A DNA stretch of 64,000 nt from Pseudoflavonifractor sp. MSJ-30 (GCF_018918045.1 NZ_JAHLPU010000051.1:124001-188000); one strand, 5' to 3'. Positions 43,472 through 51,678 are shown, counted from the first letter of the stretch. The notes: generated from the letters alone by a model not told the origin. Numbers and translations: made by a program.

Positions 43472-44032
43472 AAAAGAACATTTTTGGTAAAGAAGGACCC
43501 CACGATTGAAGCACAGGACAATTGGCTGATCATGGATTATCGCCAGTATGCGGCATGGAGAGAAACGGATGAAGGCAAGAATCGGGAAATCGTCTTTGGA
43601 AAGTTTGAGGCTTGTAGTGAAGACGACTCTATCATTTTCATGGAGTGCAATGAAAAAGTCAGCAAAGAGTTGAAAAAGGATTGCCATCGCAAGCAGTACA
43701 TCCGAAGCCGAGACGCCGAAACACCGTTCCAAGTCATGTCTTACAGCACCATGACCTTTCAAGAGTCTGAAATTTACGGAGAAGATGTTCTCGAAGATAC
43801 AGAGTGCAATGTAGAGGAGTCGGTCATGCAGCGTATGGATATTGAGCGGGTCAGAACTGCACTGAAAATGTTGGCCCCGGAAGAGCGGGCCATCATTCAG
43901 GATTTTTTCTTCACAGAATCCCCAATACCGGTTAAAGAGCTTGTGGGAAAATACGCAATGCCCAAGACGAGCATCTATAGAAAAAGGGATGATGCACTGA
44001 AGAAGCTGAAGAAAATTTTAGGAAATGCGTAG
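43469..44032 (+). CDS. Sigma-70 region-4-like activator
   Basis: The 187-residue protein has an N-terminal domain I do not recognise and, from about residue 127, a helix-turn-helix region: RVRTALKMLAPEERAIIQDF and PVKELVGKYAMPKTSIYRKR, similar to sigma region 4 and to small sigma-like activators of Tn916-type elements. It could direct transcription of xis-int or transfer genes. Its start is behind two terminators and a ribosome-site hairpin, so it is likely under tight control. Confidence 0.7.
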   Translation: MKRTFLVKKDPTIEAQDNWLIMDYRQYAAWRETDEGKNREIVFGKFEACSEDDSIIFMECNEKVSKELKKDCHRKQYIRSRDAETPFQVMSYSTMTFQESEIYGEDVLEDTECNVEESVMQRMDIERVRTALKMLAPEERAIIQDFFFTESPIPVKELVGKYAMPKTSIYRKRDDALKKLKKILGNA

Positions 44033-44070
44033 GTCAAATTGGGATGACACGAGTGGTTTGACATAGAAAA

Positions 44071-44092
44071 TGCACCTGCCGAAGCAGGTGCA
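44071..44092 (-). terminator. Terminator of the toxin/antitoxin operon
   Basis: TGCACCTGC and GCAGGTGCA (9-base stem, loop CGAA on +, TTCG on -) are followed on the minus strand by TTTTC. It ends the minus-strand pair. Confidence 0.75.
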
Positions 44093-44101
44093 GGAATGAA
44101 A

Positions 44102-44749
44102 TCACATCATGGGGTTTTCCAATAGGTCTTCCACATTGCAGCCGAGAACACGGGACAACTTGTAGAGGATGTTTGCCTGCGCCTTGTCAATGCCATTGAC
44201 CCGCTGTTCGTACATCTGAATGTTGCGCAGATTCACGCCGGATTGCTCTGCAAGCTCTGCCTGAGATAAGCCCCGGTTTTCACGAATGCGCTTCAGGTTG
44301 GAATCGCCTTCCGCTGCTTTATAGAGTTCCTCCATGGTATCGATGAAACTTGTAATGTCCATCTCGTGGTAAACGGAATACATCCCAATGATCTTGGAAA
44401 GTGGAATGCGCTCAAAGATATCCTTGAAACGACGGCCAGTAAACCATTGGTACTCTGCAACTGCCCAACCGGCCCAATATTCAGGGGAGCAGTCCTCTGC
44501 GTTGGTTGGTGCTGGCAGCTCCTTTGGACCGTATGCCTTTGTGATGACCGCACGGGCCAGCTCAACACCGGACATCCCTGCAACATAGGCGGGGTTGCCT
44601 CGTTCAAACTGTTCGGCGTAGCCGGTATTGATGAAGAGTGCTGTGATCCAATCCGGTTTTAGCTTGCAGTCGTTGATCGCATAGTCGAAGAAAGAGGAAA
44701 GACGATCCTTGGCATTATTCAAATAAGATTCGCTGTATGCGTGGGTCAT
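44102..44749 (-). CDS. Xre-family antitoxin-like protein
   Basis: This 215-residue protein has an N-terminal helical region and, at its end, a canonical helix-turn-helix: LKRIRENRGLSQAELAEQSG and VNLRNIQMYEQRV. It overlaps the end of the DUF3990 gene by 35 bases on the same strand, so the two are translationally coupled. The arrangement is like a toxin/antitoxin pair with the antitoxin as the repressor of its operon. The ribosome site (ggagg) lies within the toxin end. It could also be a plain regulator. Confidence 0.7.
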   Translation of the reverse strand: MTHAYSESYLNNAKDRLSSFFDYAINDCKLKPDWITALFINTGYAEQFERGNPAYVAGMSGVELARAVITKAYGPKELPAPTNAEDCSPEYWAGWAVAEYQWFTGRRFKDIFERIPLSKIIGMYSVYHEMDITSFIDTMEELYKAAEGDSNLKRIRENRGLSQAELAEQSGVNLRNIQMYEQRVNGIDKAQANILYKLSRVLGCNVEDLLENPMM

Positions 44750-45413
44750 CGCCAGCCATCTCCTCCCTCAAGATATCCAGCACGAAGATGTCGTCCCGGT
44801 AAGACTTGCTTTTCTTGATCTCTTTACGGTAAGTATCCCTCGCTTTGGTATCTCTATCCAAGAACTTGGGGTAATAGACGCTCTTGCTGACCGGATAAGC
44901 ATTCACGAAGTGCAGCCGATCAAAGCCTTTTTGAGAAATGACAACCGTCTGCTCACCGAGCTTGCCCAGCTTTAGAGCCTTGTTCAGACTTCTGAGCGGT
45001 AAGGTGTTGGACACAAAGGACTCTGCATACTGGAAATAGGAATCGTCTGCCCGATAGCCGATCACAACATCGTAGCCGGTTAAATCAATTGAATAGTGAC
45101 CAATAAGATAGTCCCTTGCATCAACGGCAACTTCGGAGTCCAGCTTGAAGGTGCGGAACTGAAGCAGAAGAGCCATCCAGTTCAGGACCGTATGCGTTCC
45201 GTCCAACAGATTCAGCACCTTCAGCCCTTCCGTGTCAAAGTTGTAGCTGTTGACAAAACCGTCTGTGTTCTTTTTGCAGGCCCACTCACGAGCCATTTCA
45301 TCGACGCGGGTACAGTAGAAACCCATGCCATAGTCGTTGTGCGGATTACCGATATGAATATCCGGAACCTCGATGATGTGGTCGGTTCCATGAAGCAGTT
45401 GAATGACGCTCAT
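44715..45413 (-). CDS. DUF3990 protein (ADP-ribosyltransferase-like toxin candidate)
   Basis: The 232-residue protein starts with LLHGTDHIIEVPDIHIG and has NDYGMGFYCTRVDEMAREWA. Both match DUF3990, a family placed with ADP-ribosyltransferases: the HGT motif is the NAD-binding His-Gly-Thr and YCT belongs to the strand after it. Such proteins can modify host proteins or RNA. The gene is the first of a minus-strand pair with an Xre protein, typical of a toxin system. Toxicity has not been shown, and no catalytic Glu could be assigned with confidence. Confidence 0.75.
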   Translation of the reverse strand: MSVIQLLHGTDHIIEVPDIHIGNPHNDYGMGFYCTRVDEMAREWACKKNTDGFVNSYNFDTEGLKVLNLLDGTHTVLNWMALLLQFRTFKLDSEVAVDARDYLIGHYSIDLTGYDVVIGYRADDSYFQYAESFVSNTLPLRSLNKALKLGKLGEQTVVISQKGFDRLHFVNAYPVSKSVYYPKFLDRDTKARDTYRKEIKKSKSYRDDIFVLDILREEMAGDDPRIQRILFE

Positions 45414-45429
45414 AATATGAAGCCTCCAT

Positions 45430-45482
45430 TATCATTGTAATGATACAGCCACATTATATCATCCTGGTGATAGTTTTGTCAA
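45430..45482 (-). promoter_or_regulatory. Promoter and paired operators of the toxin/antitoxin operon
   Basis: On the minus strand TTGACA (45482-45477) and TATAAT (45458-45453) are 18 bases apart. TATCATT-GT-AATGATA (45430-45445) is a palindrome just downstream, and ATCATCCTGGTGAT (45458-45471) is a related inverted repeat between the two elements. The Xre protein is the likely ligand. Confidence 0.7.
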
Positions 45483-45647
45483 TAGCGCATGAGAATTCAT
45501 TCCAAAGAATATGACTTCTCCCTCCTAATTCTCCCTGTTCCGAAAAATAATTTGGAAACGAGCAAAAAACTGTGGGAATCTCGCAAAAAAATTCGGCAAA
45601 GAGAAAGTGAGAGGGCAATCTCATAAAACCCGGTAGGAGTGATTTAC

Positions 45648-46124
45648 ATGAACAACAAAATAAACATCAACCCCAGCTCGACAAAGTGGCTCGAAAAAGA
45701 TGATCGGGTCGTCGCTGATTACTTTTGCGATTTGGGCTTCCGTTCCCTGAAGCAGATCCTTGATATGCGTGTTTTCGATCTGATGAATATGCAGGGTCTG
45801 AACGCTGTCCGAGTCGAGGAAGTGATCATCTGCTTATATAAGTGGCTGAATCCCAACACAGCTATCGATGAGGCTATCTATAACGGTATGATGTCACAGC
45901 CCTTCCTCTATACTCCGTGGAGAAAAGAACACAAAGACCTTGCTGCAATCAAAGTCGGCGACTTGGTGCTGACCCCCGGTATCAACATGAAAGCTATCCA
46001 GCATTTCTATGATGCGATCCGTAAGGCGTTTTTCAAATCGGAGGAATACAACTGGAGATGGTACAAGTTCCGAAACAGAAGTGAATATGTGACCTATCTC
46101 CGGAAACACGAGGAGGCGGAATAA
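45648..46124 (+). CDS. ICE protein with a possible helix-hairpin-helix
   Basis: The 158-residue protein starts at ATG 45648, with taggag nine bases upstream. Near residues 30-65, GFRSLKQILDMRVFDLMNMQ followed by GLNAVRVEEVII resembles the DNA-binding helix-hairpin-helix of RNA polymerase alpha C-terminal domains. The remainder is helical. It lies just before the Xis gene and may help excision or regulation. No named family was recognised. Confidence 0.5.
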   Translation: MNNKININPSSTKWLEKDDRVVADYFCDLGFRSLKQILDMRVFDLMNMQGLNAVRVEEVIICLYKWLNPNTAIDEAIYNGMMSQPFLYTPWRKEHKDLAAIKVGDLVLTPGINMKAIQHFYDAIRKAFFKSEEYNWRWYKFRNRSEYVTYLRKHEEAE

Positions 46125-46337
46125 ATGACGCGAACAGAAAAAGAAAATCTCGTTCCTGTTTGGGAGCGCATTACCATTAGTCTGGAAGAGGCTGCCGCAT
46201 ATAGCGGTATCGGCGTGAGGAAGCTACGGGATATGACCGATAAGCCCGAATGCAACTATGTTATCTGGGTTGGAAACCGAAGGATGATCAAGCGGAAAAA
46301 GTTCGATGAATACCTTGAGTCGGCCTATTCTGTATGA
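46125..46337 (+). CDS. xis: Excisionase (Tn916 Xis-type)
   Basis: The 70-residue protein directly follows the preceding stop and has the excisionase helix-turn-helix: VWERITISLEEAAAYSGIGV, then RKLRDMTDKPECNYVIW and VGNRRMIKRKKFDEYLE. This is the winged-helix form of Tn916 Xis, which bends the element ends and favours excision by Int. It stands 112 bases upstream of the integrase, as in Tn916-like elements. Confidence 0.88.
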   Translation: MTRTEKENLVPVWERITISLEEAAAYSGIGVRKLRDMTDKPECNYVIWVGNRRMIKRKKFDEYLESAYSV

Positions 46338-46449
46338 GTCAAGTATGCGATTTGCTTGATATGGGCTGATTTGCAACATTGGAAAACGAGATGTCTCTAT
46401 GTATCCTTAATGGTGCCAAGAGAAAAGCGAAAGCAAAGGAGTGAAGACT

Positions 46450-47727
46450 ATGCAGTTTCAAAAGAAGGAAAAGCGGCAGACAACCGTTCGCTTTGATAGC
46501 CACCATGTCAGGCTACGCACCGGAGAGGTACAGAGAAAAACCGGCAGCTATATGTACCGCTGGACAGACAAGCTCGGAAAACGTAATACCATATACGCTG
46601 CAACATTGGAAGATCTCCGGGAGCAGGAGGAACAGATTCTTGTTGATCAGCATGACGGCATCAAAGCCAATATCAAAAATGTCACGGTGAATGATGTATA
46701 TGAGCTTTGGTGCCAACTGAAAAGAGGCATCAAGGACAGCACCATGAAAAACTACATTTATATGTATGAGCTGTTTGTGAAGCCAACTTTCGGAAAGAAG
46801 AAGCTGGTACAGGTGAAAAAATCGGATGTGCGCCGATTCTATAACCAGCTCATCGACGATAAGGTTCTGAAGCCGTCTACGGTAGATGTCATCCATAATA
46901 TCGTCCACCAAGTATTTCAGATAGCCGTTGATGACGATATGATTCGCAGCAACCCTGCGGCCAATATGCTTCGGGAAATCAAAATGGCGCACGGTTCGGA
47001 AATCGAGAAAAGAAAGGCTTTGACCCTTGAGCAGGAAGAATTGTTTCTTGGTTATCTGGCCAGAACTCCCAAATACCAGCACTGGTATCCTGTCTTTTAT
47101 ATTATGGCGAACACCGGGATGCGTGTGGGGGAAATCACTGGTCTGCGCTGGTGCGATGTGGATATGGAAAACGGCATCATCAGCGTGAACCATACGCTGG
47201 TGTACTACAACCACAGAGATGAGAAGGGCTGCTACTTCTCCATCAATACACCTAAGACAAAAGCCGGTATTCGGGAAATTCCCATGACCGAAGGTGTGAA
47301 GCAGGCATTCCTCATGGAAAAGGAGTTCCAAGAGGAGTGCGGAATGAAAAGTGTCAGCCACATTGAGGGGTATTCAGACTTCGTGTTTGTTAATCGGAAC
47401 GGCGAGGTGCAGCATCAAGGCACACTGAATAAGGCTCTGCAACGGATCATGCGCGATTGTAACAGCGAGGTCCTTGAGAAAAAGGGCGTAGACTCCGATC
47501 CGGTTCTTCTACCTAAGTTCTCGTGCCATGTGCTACGGCATACATTCGCTACAAGAATGTGCGAGAGCGGTCTGAATGTAAAGGTCGTGCAGTCTGTGCT
47601 TGGTCACGCCGATGTAACGACCACGCTCGATATTTATGTGACGGTCACGAACGACCTGAAGAAACGAGAAATCACAGCCTTTGAAACATATTTGAAAACC
47701 GGAGCCAAGCAAATGGCAAATGTATAA
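46450..47727 (+). CDS. int: Tyrosine integrase (Tn916-Int type)
   Basis: The 425-residue protein has an N-terminal arm-binding domain, a core-binding region (DSTMKNYIYMYELFVKPTFG) and a catalytic domain with Arg225 in NTGMRVGEITGLRW, His360 and Arg363 in HVLRHTF, His386 in LGHAD and nucleophile Tyr396 in LDIYVTV. It integrates and excises the ICE by tyrosine recombination, with strand exchange in staggered overlaps. The ATG at 46450 follows aaaggag. All catalytic residues are present, so the enzyme should work. Confidence 0.95.
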   Translation: MQFQKKEKRQTTVRFDSHHVRLRTGEVQRKTGSYMYRWTDKLGKRNTIYAATLEDLREQEEQILVDQHDGIKANIKNVTVNDVYELWCQLKRGIKDSTMKNYIYMYELFVKPTFGKKKLVQVKKSDVRRFYNQLIDDKVLKPSTVDVIHNIVHQVFQIAVDDDMIRSNPAANMLREIKMAHGSEIEKRKALTLEQEELFLGYLARTPKYQHWYPVFYIMANTGMRVGEITGLRWCDVDMENGIISVNHTLVYYNHRDEKGCYFSINTPKTKAGIREIPMTEGVKQAFLMEKEFQEECGMKSVSHIEGYSDFVFVNRNGEVQHQGTLNKALQRIMRDCNSEVLEKKGVDSDPVLLPKFSCHVLRHTFATRMCESGLNVKVVQSVLGHADVTTTLDIYVTVTNDLKKREITAFETYLKTGAKQMANV

Positions 47728-47738
47728 TATGGTTCTCT

Positions 47739-47786
47739 CCCCCTTGCGGTCGCAAAATCTGCGATTGCAGGGGGATTTCTCTTTTT
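47739..47786 (+). terminator. Terminator behind the integrase
   Basis: CCCCCTTGCGGTCGCA (47739-47754) pairs with TGCGATTGCAGGGGG (47760-47774), one base bulged and with G-T pairs, followed by ATTTCTCTTTTTG. The right end of the ICE is probably near here. Confidence 0.75.
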
Positions 47787-47852
47787 GCACATTTCTCTTA
47801 TTTTGAGGTTTTTCTTATACTGTTAGCAGTACGCAGGAAGGGCGGCAACAGT

Positions 47853-49244
47853 ATGGAAAACAGTTTGGCAAATAAGAAACCTTGGCTTGTAGTTGACTGG
47901 TCAGAAAGAAACGGCAGCATCTCACCGGATGATGTACCCTATGGTTCTAAAAAACTATATTGGTGGCATGGCAGTTGTGGCCATGAGTGGCAGGCCAGCG
48001 CAAAGGCAAGATCAAGCGGTGAGAATTGCCCGATTTGCAGTAATGCCAGAATCGTTGCGGGTATCAATGACCTTGCGAGTTTGAAACCGGAACTACTGAA
48101 AGAATGGTCGCCGAAGAATACCATCCAACCAACAGAGATCGGTGTTGGCTCTCATAAGAAAGTGCTTTGGATAGGAGCTTGCGGACATGAGTGGAGCGCA
48201 GAAATCCGAAATCGCGTCAGGGGAGCTGGTTGCCCCTACTGTTCGCACAATGCAGTCCTTCAAGGATTTAACGACCTTGCAACTGTACTGCCGCAGGTTG
48301 CAAAGGAGTGGTCGCCTCGAAACGCACCGCTCAAGCCAACACAGGTAACGCCTTATGCAAATCGGAAAGTTTGGTGGAACTGCGAACAGGGCCATGAGTG
48401 GTTTACGCTCATATCTACACGGGCTTATGGAAGCAAATGCCCTTATTGCAGCGGAATAAAATTGCTGAAGGGATTCAATGATTTAGCTTCGCTCCATCCG
48501 CAGCTCGCATTGGAATGGTCACAAAAAAACGGCACATTATTGCCGGAGGATGTCAACGAGCGCTCCACCAAAAATGTCTGGTGGAAGTGCAGTACCTGCG
48601 GACATGAGTATAGGGCGGTAATCAAATCCAAAGTTCATGGGTTAAAATGCCCAGTATGCACGAGGAACGCTGTGTTGCCTGGTTATAGCGATTTAGCAAC
48701 TACAGACCCGGAGCTGGCACAGGAATGGAATGCGGCAAAAAACACAAGAAAGCCCACAGAGATATCAAGACTGTCACAGTACCCGGTTTGGTGGAAAGGC
48801 ATTTGCGGGCATGAATGGAAGGATAAAGTGTTTCACCGTGCAGTTGAAGGGGCTGGCTGCATCTACTGCGAGAAAGCATTTCTTAAGGAGCTGCCATATC
48901 TGCTTGTAACGATGTATGCAAAGCAATATGGGCTTGCGACACGCACAGACGACGAAAAACTGATTGGGGCACGGATCGATGCGGTTATCCCGGAACTGCG
49001 GCTTGCGTTTGCCTTTTCTCAAAAAGGCACTGATAGAGAAGCCAAAGTTGAGGAGGTTCTTCGCTTCCTGTGCAAAGCGAAAAGGATACAGTTATTTGTG
49101 ATACGGCAGAAAGACCCGATTGCGCTTGCCACAGAAATCAAGCAAGCCTTCACTAAGGCAAACCTATTTATAAATTCGGATAGTCAAAGGGATGTTGCCC
49201 ATCTTCGGAAGCGATACTTTGCTCAAAAGAACAATGGAAACTAA
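47853..49244 (+). CDS. Five-unit treble-clef zinc-finger protein with nuclease-like C-terminus
   Basis: Five repeats of about 65 residues follow the pattern CGHEW...CPxC with WW and NDLAS...EWS between them (for example CGHEWQASAKARSSGENCPIC). This fits the treble-clef zinc domain, PF14311 (DUF4379). The last 110 residues include GARIDAVIPELRLAFAFSQK, which resembles the Vsr/PD-(D/E)xK endonuclease core, but the second acidic residue of such enzymes appears replaced by Phe/Ser. It probably binds nucleic acid; nuclease activity is doubtful. It follows the integrase after a terminator and stands alone. Confidence 0.75.
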   Translation: MENSLANKKPWLVVDWSERNGSISPDDVPYGSKKLYWWHGSCGHEWQASAKARSSGENCPICSNARIVAGINDLASLKPELLKEWSPKNTIQPTEIGVGSHKKVLWIGACGHEWSAEIRNRVRGAGCPYCSHNAVLQGFNDLATVLPQVAKEWSPRNAPLKPTQVTPYANRKVWWNCEQGHEWFTLISTRAYGSKCPYCSGIKLLKGFNDLASLHPQLALEWSQKNGTLLPEDVNERSTKNVWWKCSTCGHEYRAVIKSKVHGLKCPVCTRNAVLPGYSDLATTDPELAQEWNAAKNTRKPTEISRLSQYPVWWKGICGHEWKDKVFHRAVEGAGCIYCEKAFLKELPYLLVTMYAKQYGLATRTDDEKLIGARIDAVIPELRLAFAFSQKGTDREAKVEEVLRFLCKAKRIQLFVIRQKDPIALATEIKQAFTKANLFINSDSQRDVAHLRKRYFAQKNNGN

Positions 49245-49245
49245 A

Positions 49246-49282
49246 AAGAGGAACTGCGACTTGCAGTTCCTCTTAGTTCTTT
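49246..49282. terminator. Bidirectional terminator between convergent genes
   Basis: AAGAGGAACTGC (49246-49257) pairs with GCAGTTCCTCTT (49263-49274), loop GACTT, with A-rich sequence upstream and T-rich downstream. It serves the zinc-finger gene and the minus-strand Xre gene. Confidence 0.8.
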
Positions 49283-49596
49283 TGATTCGTTTTTACTGCA
49301 TGGGCAAGCAGCATATTGAGTGCGTCTTGCTTTGCTCGCTCATCAGCTTTTCGTGATGCGATCAACAAGCTGAGTTCATATTCAGACAGTGTAGAGTCCT
49401 CGATGTCCTGCCTTCCCAGCAGGTAGTCAACCGTTACGCCAAAAATATCTGCCAGTTGGATCAGAATGTCAATGGAAGGCTGCCTGGAGCCGGTTTCATA
49501 ACGGGAGTAAACCACGGAGGATACGCCCAATGCGGAGGCCACTTCTGCCTGTGTAAGACCCTTGCGAGTGCGAATATCCTTGATGTTCACAGGCAC
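49273..49596 (-). CDS. Xre-family repressor (paralogue A)
   Basis: The 107-residue protein has a helix-turn-helix (IKDIRTRKGLTQAEVASALG, SSVVYSRYETGSRQPS) and a C-terminal segment RKADERAKQDALNMLL. It is paralogous to the plus-strand gene at 49763: RYETGSRQPSIDIL and RYENGKREPSIDIL match closely, and the ADERA.QDA motif is shared. It reads leftward from a common control region with several palindromes, so the pair likely forms a switch. A convergent terminator closes it. Confidence 0.82.
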   Translation of the reverse strand: MPVNIKDIRTRKGLTQAEVASALGVSSVVYSRYETGSRQPSIDILIQLADIFGVTVDYLLGRQDIEDSTLSEYELSLLIASRKADERAKQDALNMLLAHAVKTNQKN

Positions 49597-49629
49597 GACC
49601 TCCTTCCAATATACTATATTAAATTATAC

Positions 49630-49717
49630 TACCGGAACGGAATGCAATGTACTACCGTATCGGTAAATAGCTCGTTGACCAGATACCGTTTTGGTAGTAT
49701 CATATTCCGTAGGGGTA
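49630..49717. promoter_or_regulatory. Four palindromic operators in a divergent control region
   Basis: Four sites of the form TACCGNNNCGGTA occur: TACCGGAACGGAA (49630-49642, imperfect), TACCGTATCGGTA (49653-49665, perfect), TACCGTTTTGGTA (49684-49696) and TTCCGTAGGGGTA (49705-49717, weak). The spacings are 23, 31 and 21 bases, about two to three DNA turns. They lie between the two divergent Xre genes and are the obvious sites for one or both. Confidence 0.75.
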
Positions 49718-49762
49718 AATGCTTCGTGTCACTTCGCACCATCTCGGAATGCGGAGGAATAC

Positions 49763-50074
49763 ATGAACCTAAAAGAAATACGAGTCAGTCGCAGACTCAA
49801 AGTGCAAGAGGTATCAGACTATCTGAGCTGCTTGCCATCTGTTTACAGCCGTTATGAGAATGGCAAACGAGAGCCATCCATCGATATTCTTCTGAAGCTG
49901 TCCAAACTGTACAGCGTTTCTGTTGATTATCTAATTGGAAATGATGAGGTCATTGACACGAGCATAACCGAAAAAGAAGCTGCAATGATAAGCGCTATGC
50001 GTCAGGCGGACGAACGAGCCAGACAGGATGCAATTGCCTTGTTAGAGCTGCATACAGTGAATAAGAAAATCTAA
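49763..50074 (+). CDS. Xre-family repressor (paralogue B)
   Basis: The 103-residue protein begins at ATG 49763 after gcggagg. It has a helix-turn-helix (LKVQEVSDYLSCLPSVYSRY) and VDYLIGNDEVIDT followed by RQADERARQDAIALLE. It is a paralogue of the minus-strand gene at 49273. The ancestral duplication has given two divergent regulators over shared operators. It lies upstream of the RepA-like gene, which it may control. Confidence 0.82.
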   Translation: MNLKEIRVSRRLKVQEVSDYLSCLPSVYSRYENGKREPSIDILLKLSKLYSVSVDYLIGNDEVIDTSITEKEAAMISAMRQADERARQDAIALLELHTVNKKI

Positions 50075-50236
50075 ACAGAGAGGTGCAAAGTGACAGAAGC
50101 TTTGCCCTCTGTATCTTGAAAGGGCACCGTGCAAGCGGTGCTCTTTCTTTTAAGGTCGCAAGGCAGCACGCACTTTTGTGAGCATCCCTTTTGCGAGGTT
50201 AAAAGCAGGAAAAGTGCGAGCTTGGACACCGTTTTT

Positions 50237-50277
50237 GCCAAAATGGCTCAGTGAAAAGCGGTTATTGCCGAAACGGC
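50237..50277. repeat. Pair of GCCRAAAYGGC palindromes
   Basis: GCCAAAATGGC (50237-50247) and GCCGAAACGGC (50267-50277) are two palindromes, exactly 30 bases apart and about 85-125 bases before the RepA-like start. They may be operators or origin repeats. A TATAAT at 50303-50308 lies between them and the gene. Confidence 0.55.
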
Positions 50278-50360
50278 GATGGAAGCAGATGTGTCACCAC
50301 CTTATAATAATAGTAGTGACTTATGATCCCTATCTGCTTTGAGAAATGTGCGAGGTTAGA

Positions 50361-51323
50361 ATGGAAGGTTCCGTTTACCAATACTACGCAAATGTCCGAA
50401 CTGAGCCGGTTGAATGGCTATGGTATCCCTATATACCGCTCGGGAAGCTGACGGTGCTCCAAGGCGATCCCGGTGAGGGTAAATCTACATTTGCGTTGAA
50501 TGTCGTAGCAAGAATTACGACAGGACAGCCTATGCCGGATGGTGTTCCTGCTAAAGGAAAGCGTGTTGCGATCTATCAGTGTGCTGAAGACGGTATTGCA
50601 GATACAATAAAGCCCCGTCTCCAGCAGGCCGGAGCGGATTGTGAACGAGTAGCGTATATCATAGACAACGACATTGCATTGACACTGGAGGACGGTCGAA
50701 TCGAAACAGCGATCAAGGACACACACGCCAGTGTATTTATTATCGACCCCATTCAGGCATTTATCCCGCCTGATGCAGATATGCAGAGTGCCACCAAGAT
50801 GCGCTCTGTTCTGCGGAAGCTGGCAAATATTGCAGACCGCAACAAATGCGCTGTAATTCTCATCGGTCACATGAACAAAGGCGGCAGTAGTAAATCATTG
50901 TATCGAGGGCTTGGCTCTATCGACATTGCTGCTATTGCACGAAGTGTGCTCATGATCTCAAGAGATGAAAGCCGCCCTGACATTCGATACATGTATCCGA
51001 TAAAATCGAGCCTTGCTCCGGAAGGACCTGCAATTGCTTTCTCGTTCAAAGAGCATGGCGGAATCGTATGGCACGGCAAATATGATCTGAATACCGCAGA
51101 ACTCATGGACAGCATCACAGTAAAAACAACCAAGCGGGAACGAGCTCGTGCAAAACTGGTTCAGCTTTTGGAGCATGAGGATCGTCCGGCAAAAGAAGTA
51201 TATGCCGGCCTTGCTGATATAGGCGTTGGAAGCCGTACTGTTGAGAAAGCAAAAAAAGAACTCCAAGTCACAACTTACCGTTCTGGCGGAAGTTGGTACT
51301 GGAGTTTGCCAAAACCCAAATAA
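50361..51323 (+). CDS. RepA-like RecA-fold ATPase/helicase
   Basis: The 320-residue protein has Walker A GDPGEGKSTFA near residue 38 and VFIIDPIQAFIPP as Walker B near 127, and GHMNKGG near 170. It resembles hexameric RepA/DnaB-type helicases or the AAA_25 group of phage and plasmid replication proteins. The C-terminus (RERARAKLVQLLEHEDRP) may be a winged helix. I prefer the ATG at 50361 (gagg upstream) to that at 50346. It may unwind DNA for element replication. Palindromes lie upstream. Confidence 0.8.
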   Translation: MEGSVYQYYANVRTEPVEWLWYPYIPLGKLTVLQGDPGEGKSTFALNVVARITTGQPMPDGVPAKGKRVAIYQCAEDGIADTIKPRLQQAGADCERVAYIIDNDIALTLEDGRIETAIKDTHASVFIIDPIQAFIPPDADMQSATKMRSVLRKLANIADRNKCAVILIGHMNKGGSSKSLYRGLGSIDIAAIARSVLMISRDESRPDIRYMYPIKSSLAPEGPAIAFSFKEHGGIVWHGKYDLNTAELMDSITVKTTKRERARAKLVQLLEHEDRPAKEVYAGLADIGVGSRTVEKAKKELQVTTYRSGGSWYWSLPKPK

Positions 51324-51348
51324 CCAATGATGTTTACCGGGAGATGAG

Positions 51349-51678
51349 ATGATGGAGAACTTGGTTTGGAAAGCCTACTATCACAGTATGAGTGGGCATG
51401 AGATTCGGCCATTTAACATATTTGAACATGGGAGATTCAGAGAAGAAGTACGGAAGCTCTTGCTGAAATGCACAGAGAAAGAAGCATTCGCTGAGGAGCT
51501 GCGCCGTTCGCTTTTCTACTATTACTGCAGTAAATGTGAATGGGAAGTTGTCATCGGACCTTGGTGCGGAGATCGGGGCACGAAGGAAATCAAAGTCGAT
51601 GTCTATATGCAGGTCATGAACAACTGGGATATCTTCGTGGATTATGTTTGGAACGAAGGAAAGAAGCAAAGACGATGA
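51349..51678 (+). CDS. Small protein of unknown function
   Basis: The 109-residue protein starts with MMENLVWKAYYHSMSGHEIRPF and includes CSKCEW and VIGPWCGDRGTKE. It has no membrane segment. I do not recognise it, but its two nearby Cys pairs could bind metal. It overlaps the next gene by four bases, so it is cotranscribed with the serine recombinase-like proteins. Confidence 0.55.
   Translation: MMENLVWKAYYHSMSGHEIRPFNIFEHGRFREEVRKLLLKCTEKEAFAEELRRSLFYYYCSKCEWEVVIGPWCGDRGTKEIKVDVYMQVMNNWDIFVDYVWNEGKKQRR

Larger units (their letters stand above)
1..47800. mobile_element. Integrative conjugative element (partial, left end outside)
   Basis: The stretch holds a complete set of conjugation functions: relaxase with MobC, VirD4 coupling ATPase, VirB4 ATPase, VirB6-like and PrgI membrane proteins, a pilin-like peptide, sortase and cell-wall hydrolase. 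It closes on the right with an excisionase-size protein and a Tn916-type tyrosine integrase. This order, with xis-int at one end, is typical of Tn916/Tn1549-like elements. The right boundary is inferred from the integrase and the terminator behind it. No att core was identified, because the left end is not in the window. Confidence 0.85.

Noticed and set aside
49630-49717. Regularly spaced palindromes as a CRISPR array.
   Set aside because: The sites are only 13 bases long, imperfect and have unequal spacing; they match repressor operators.
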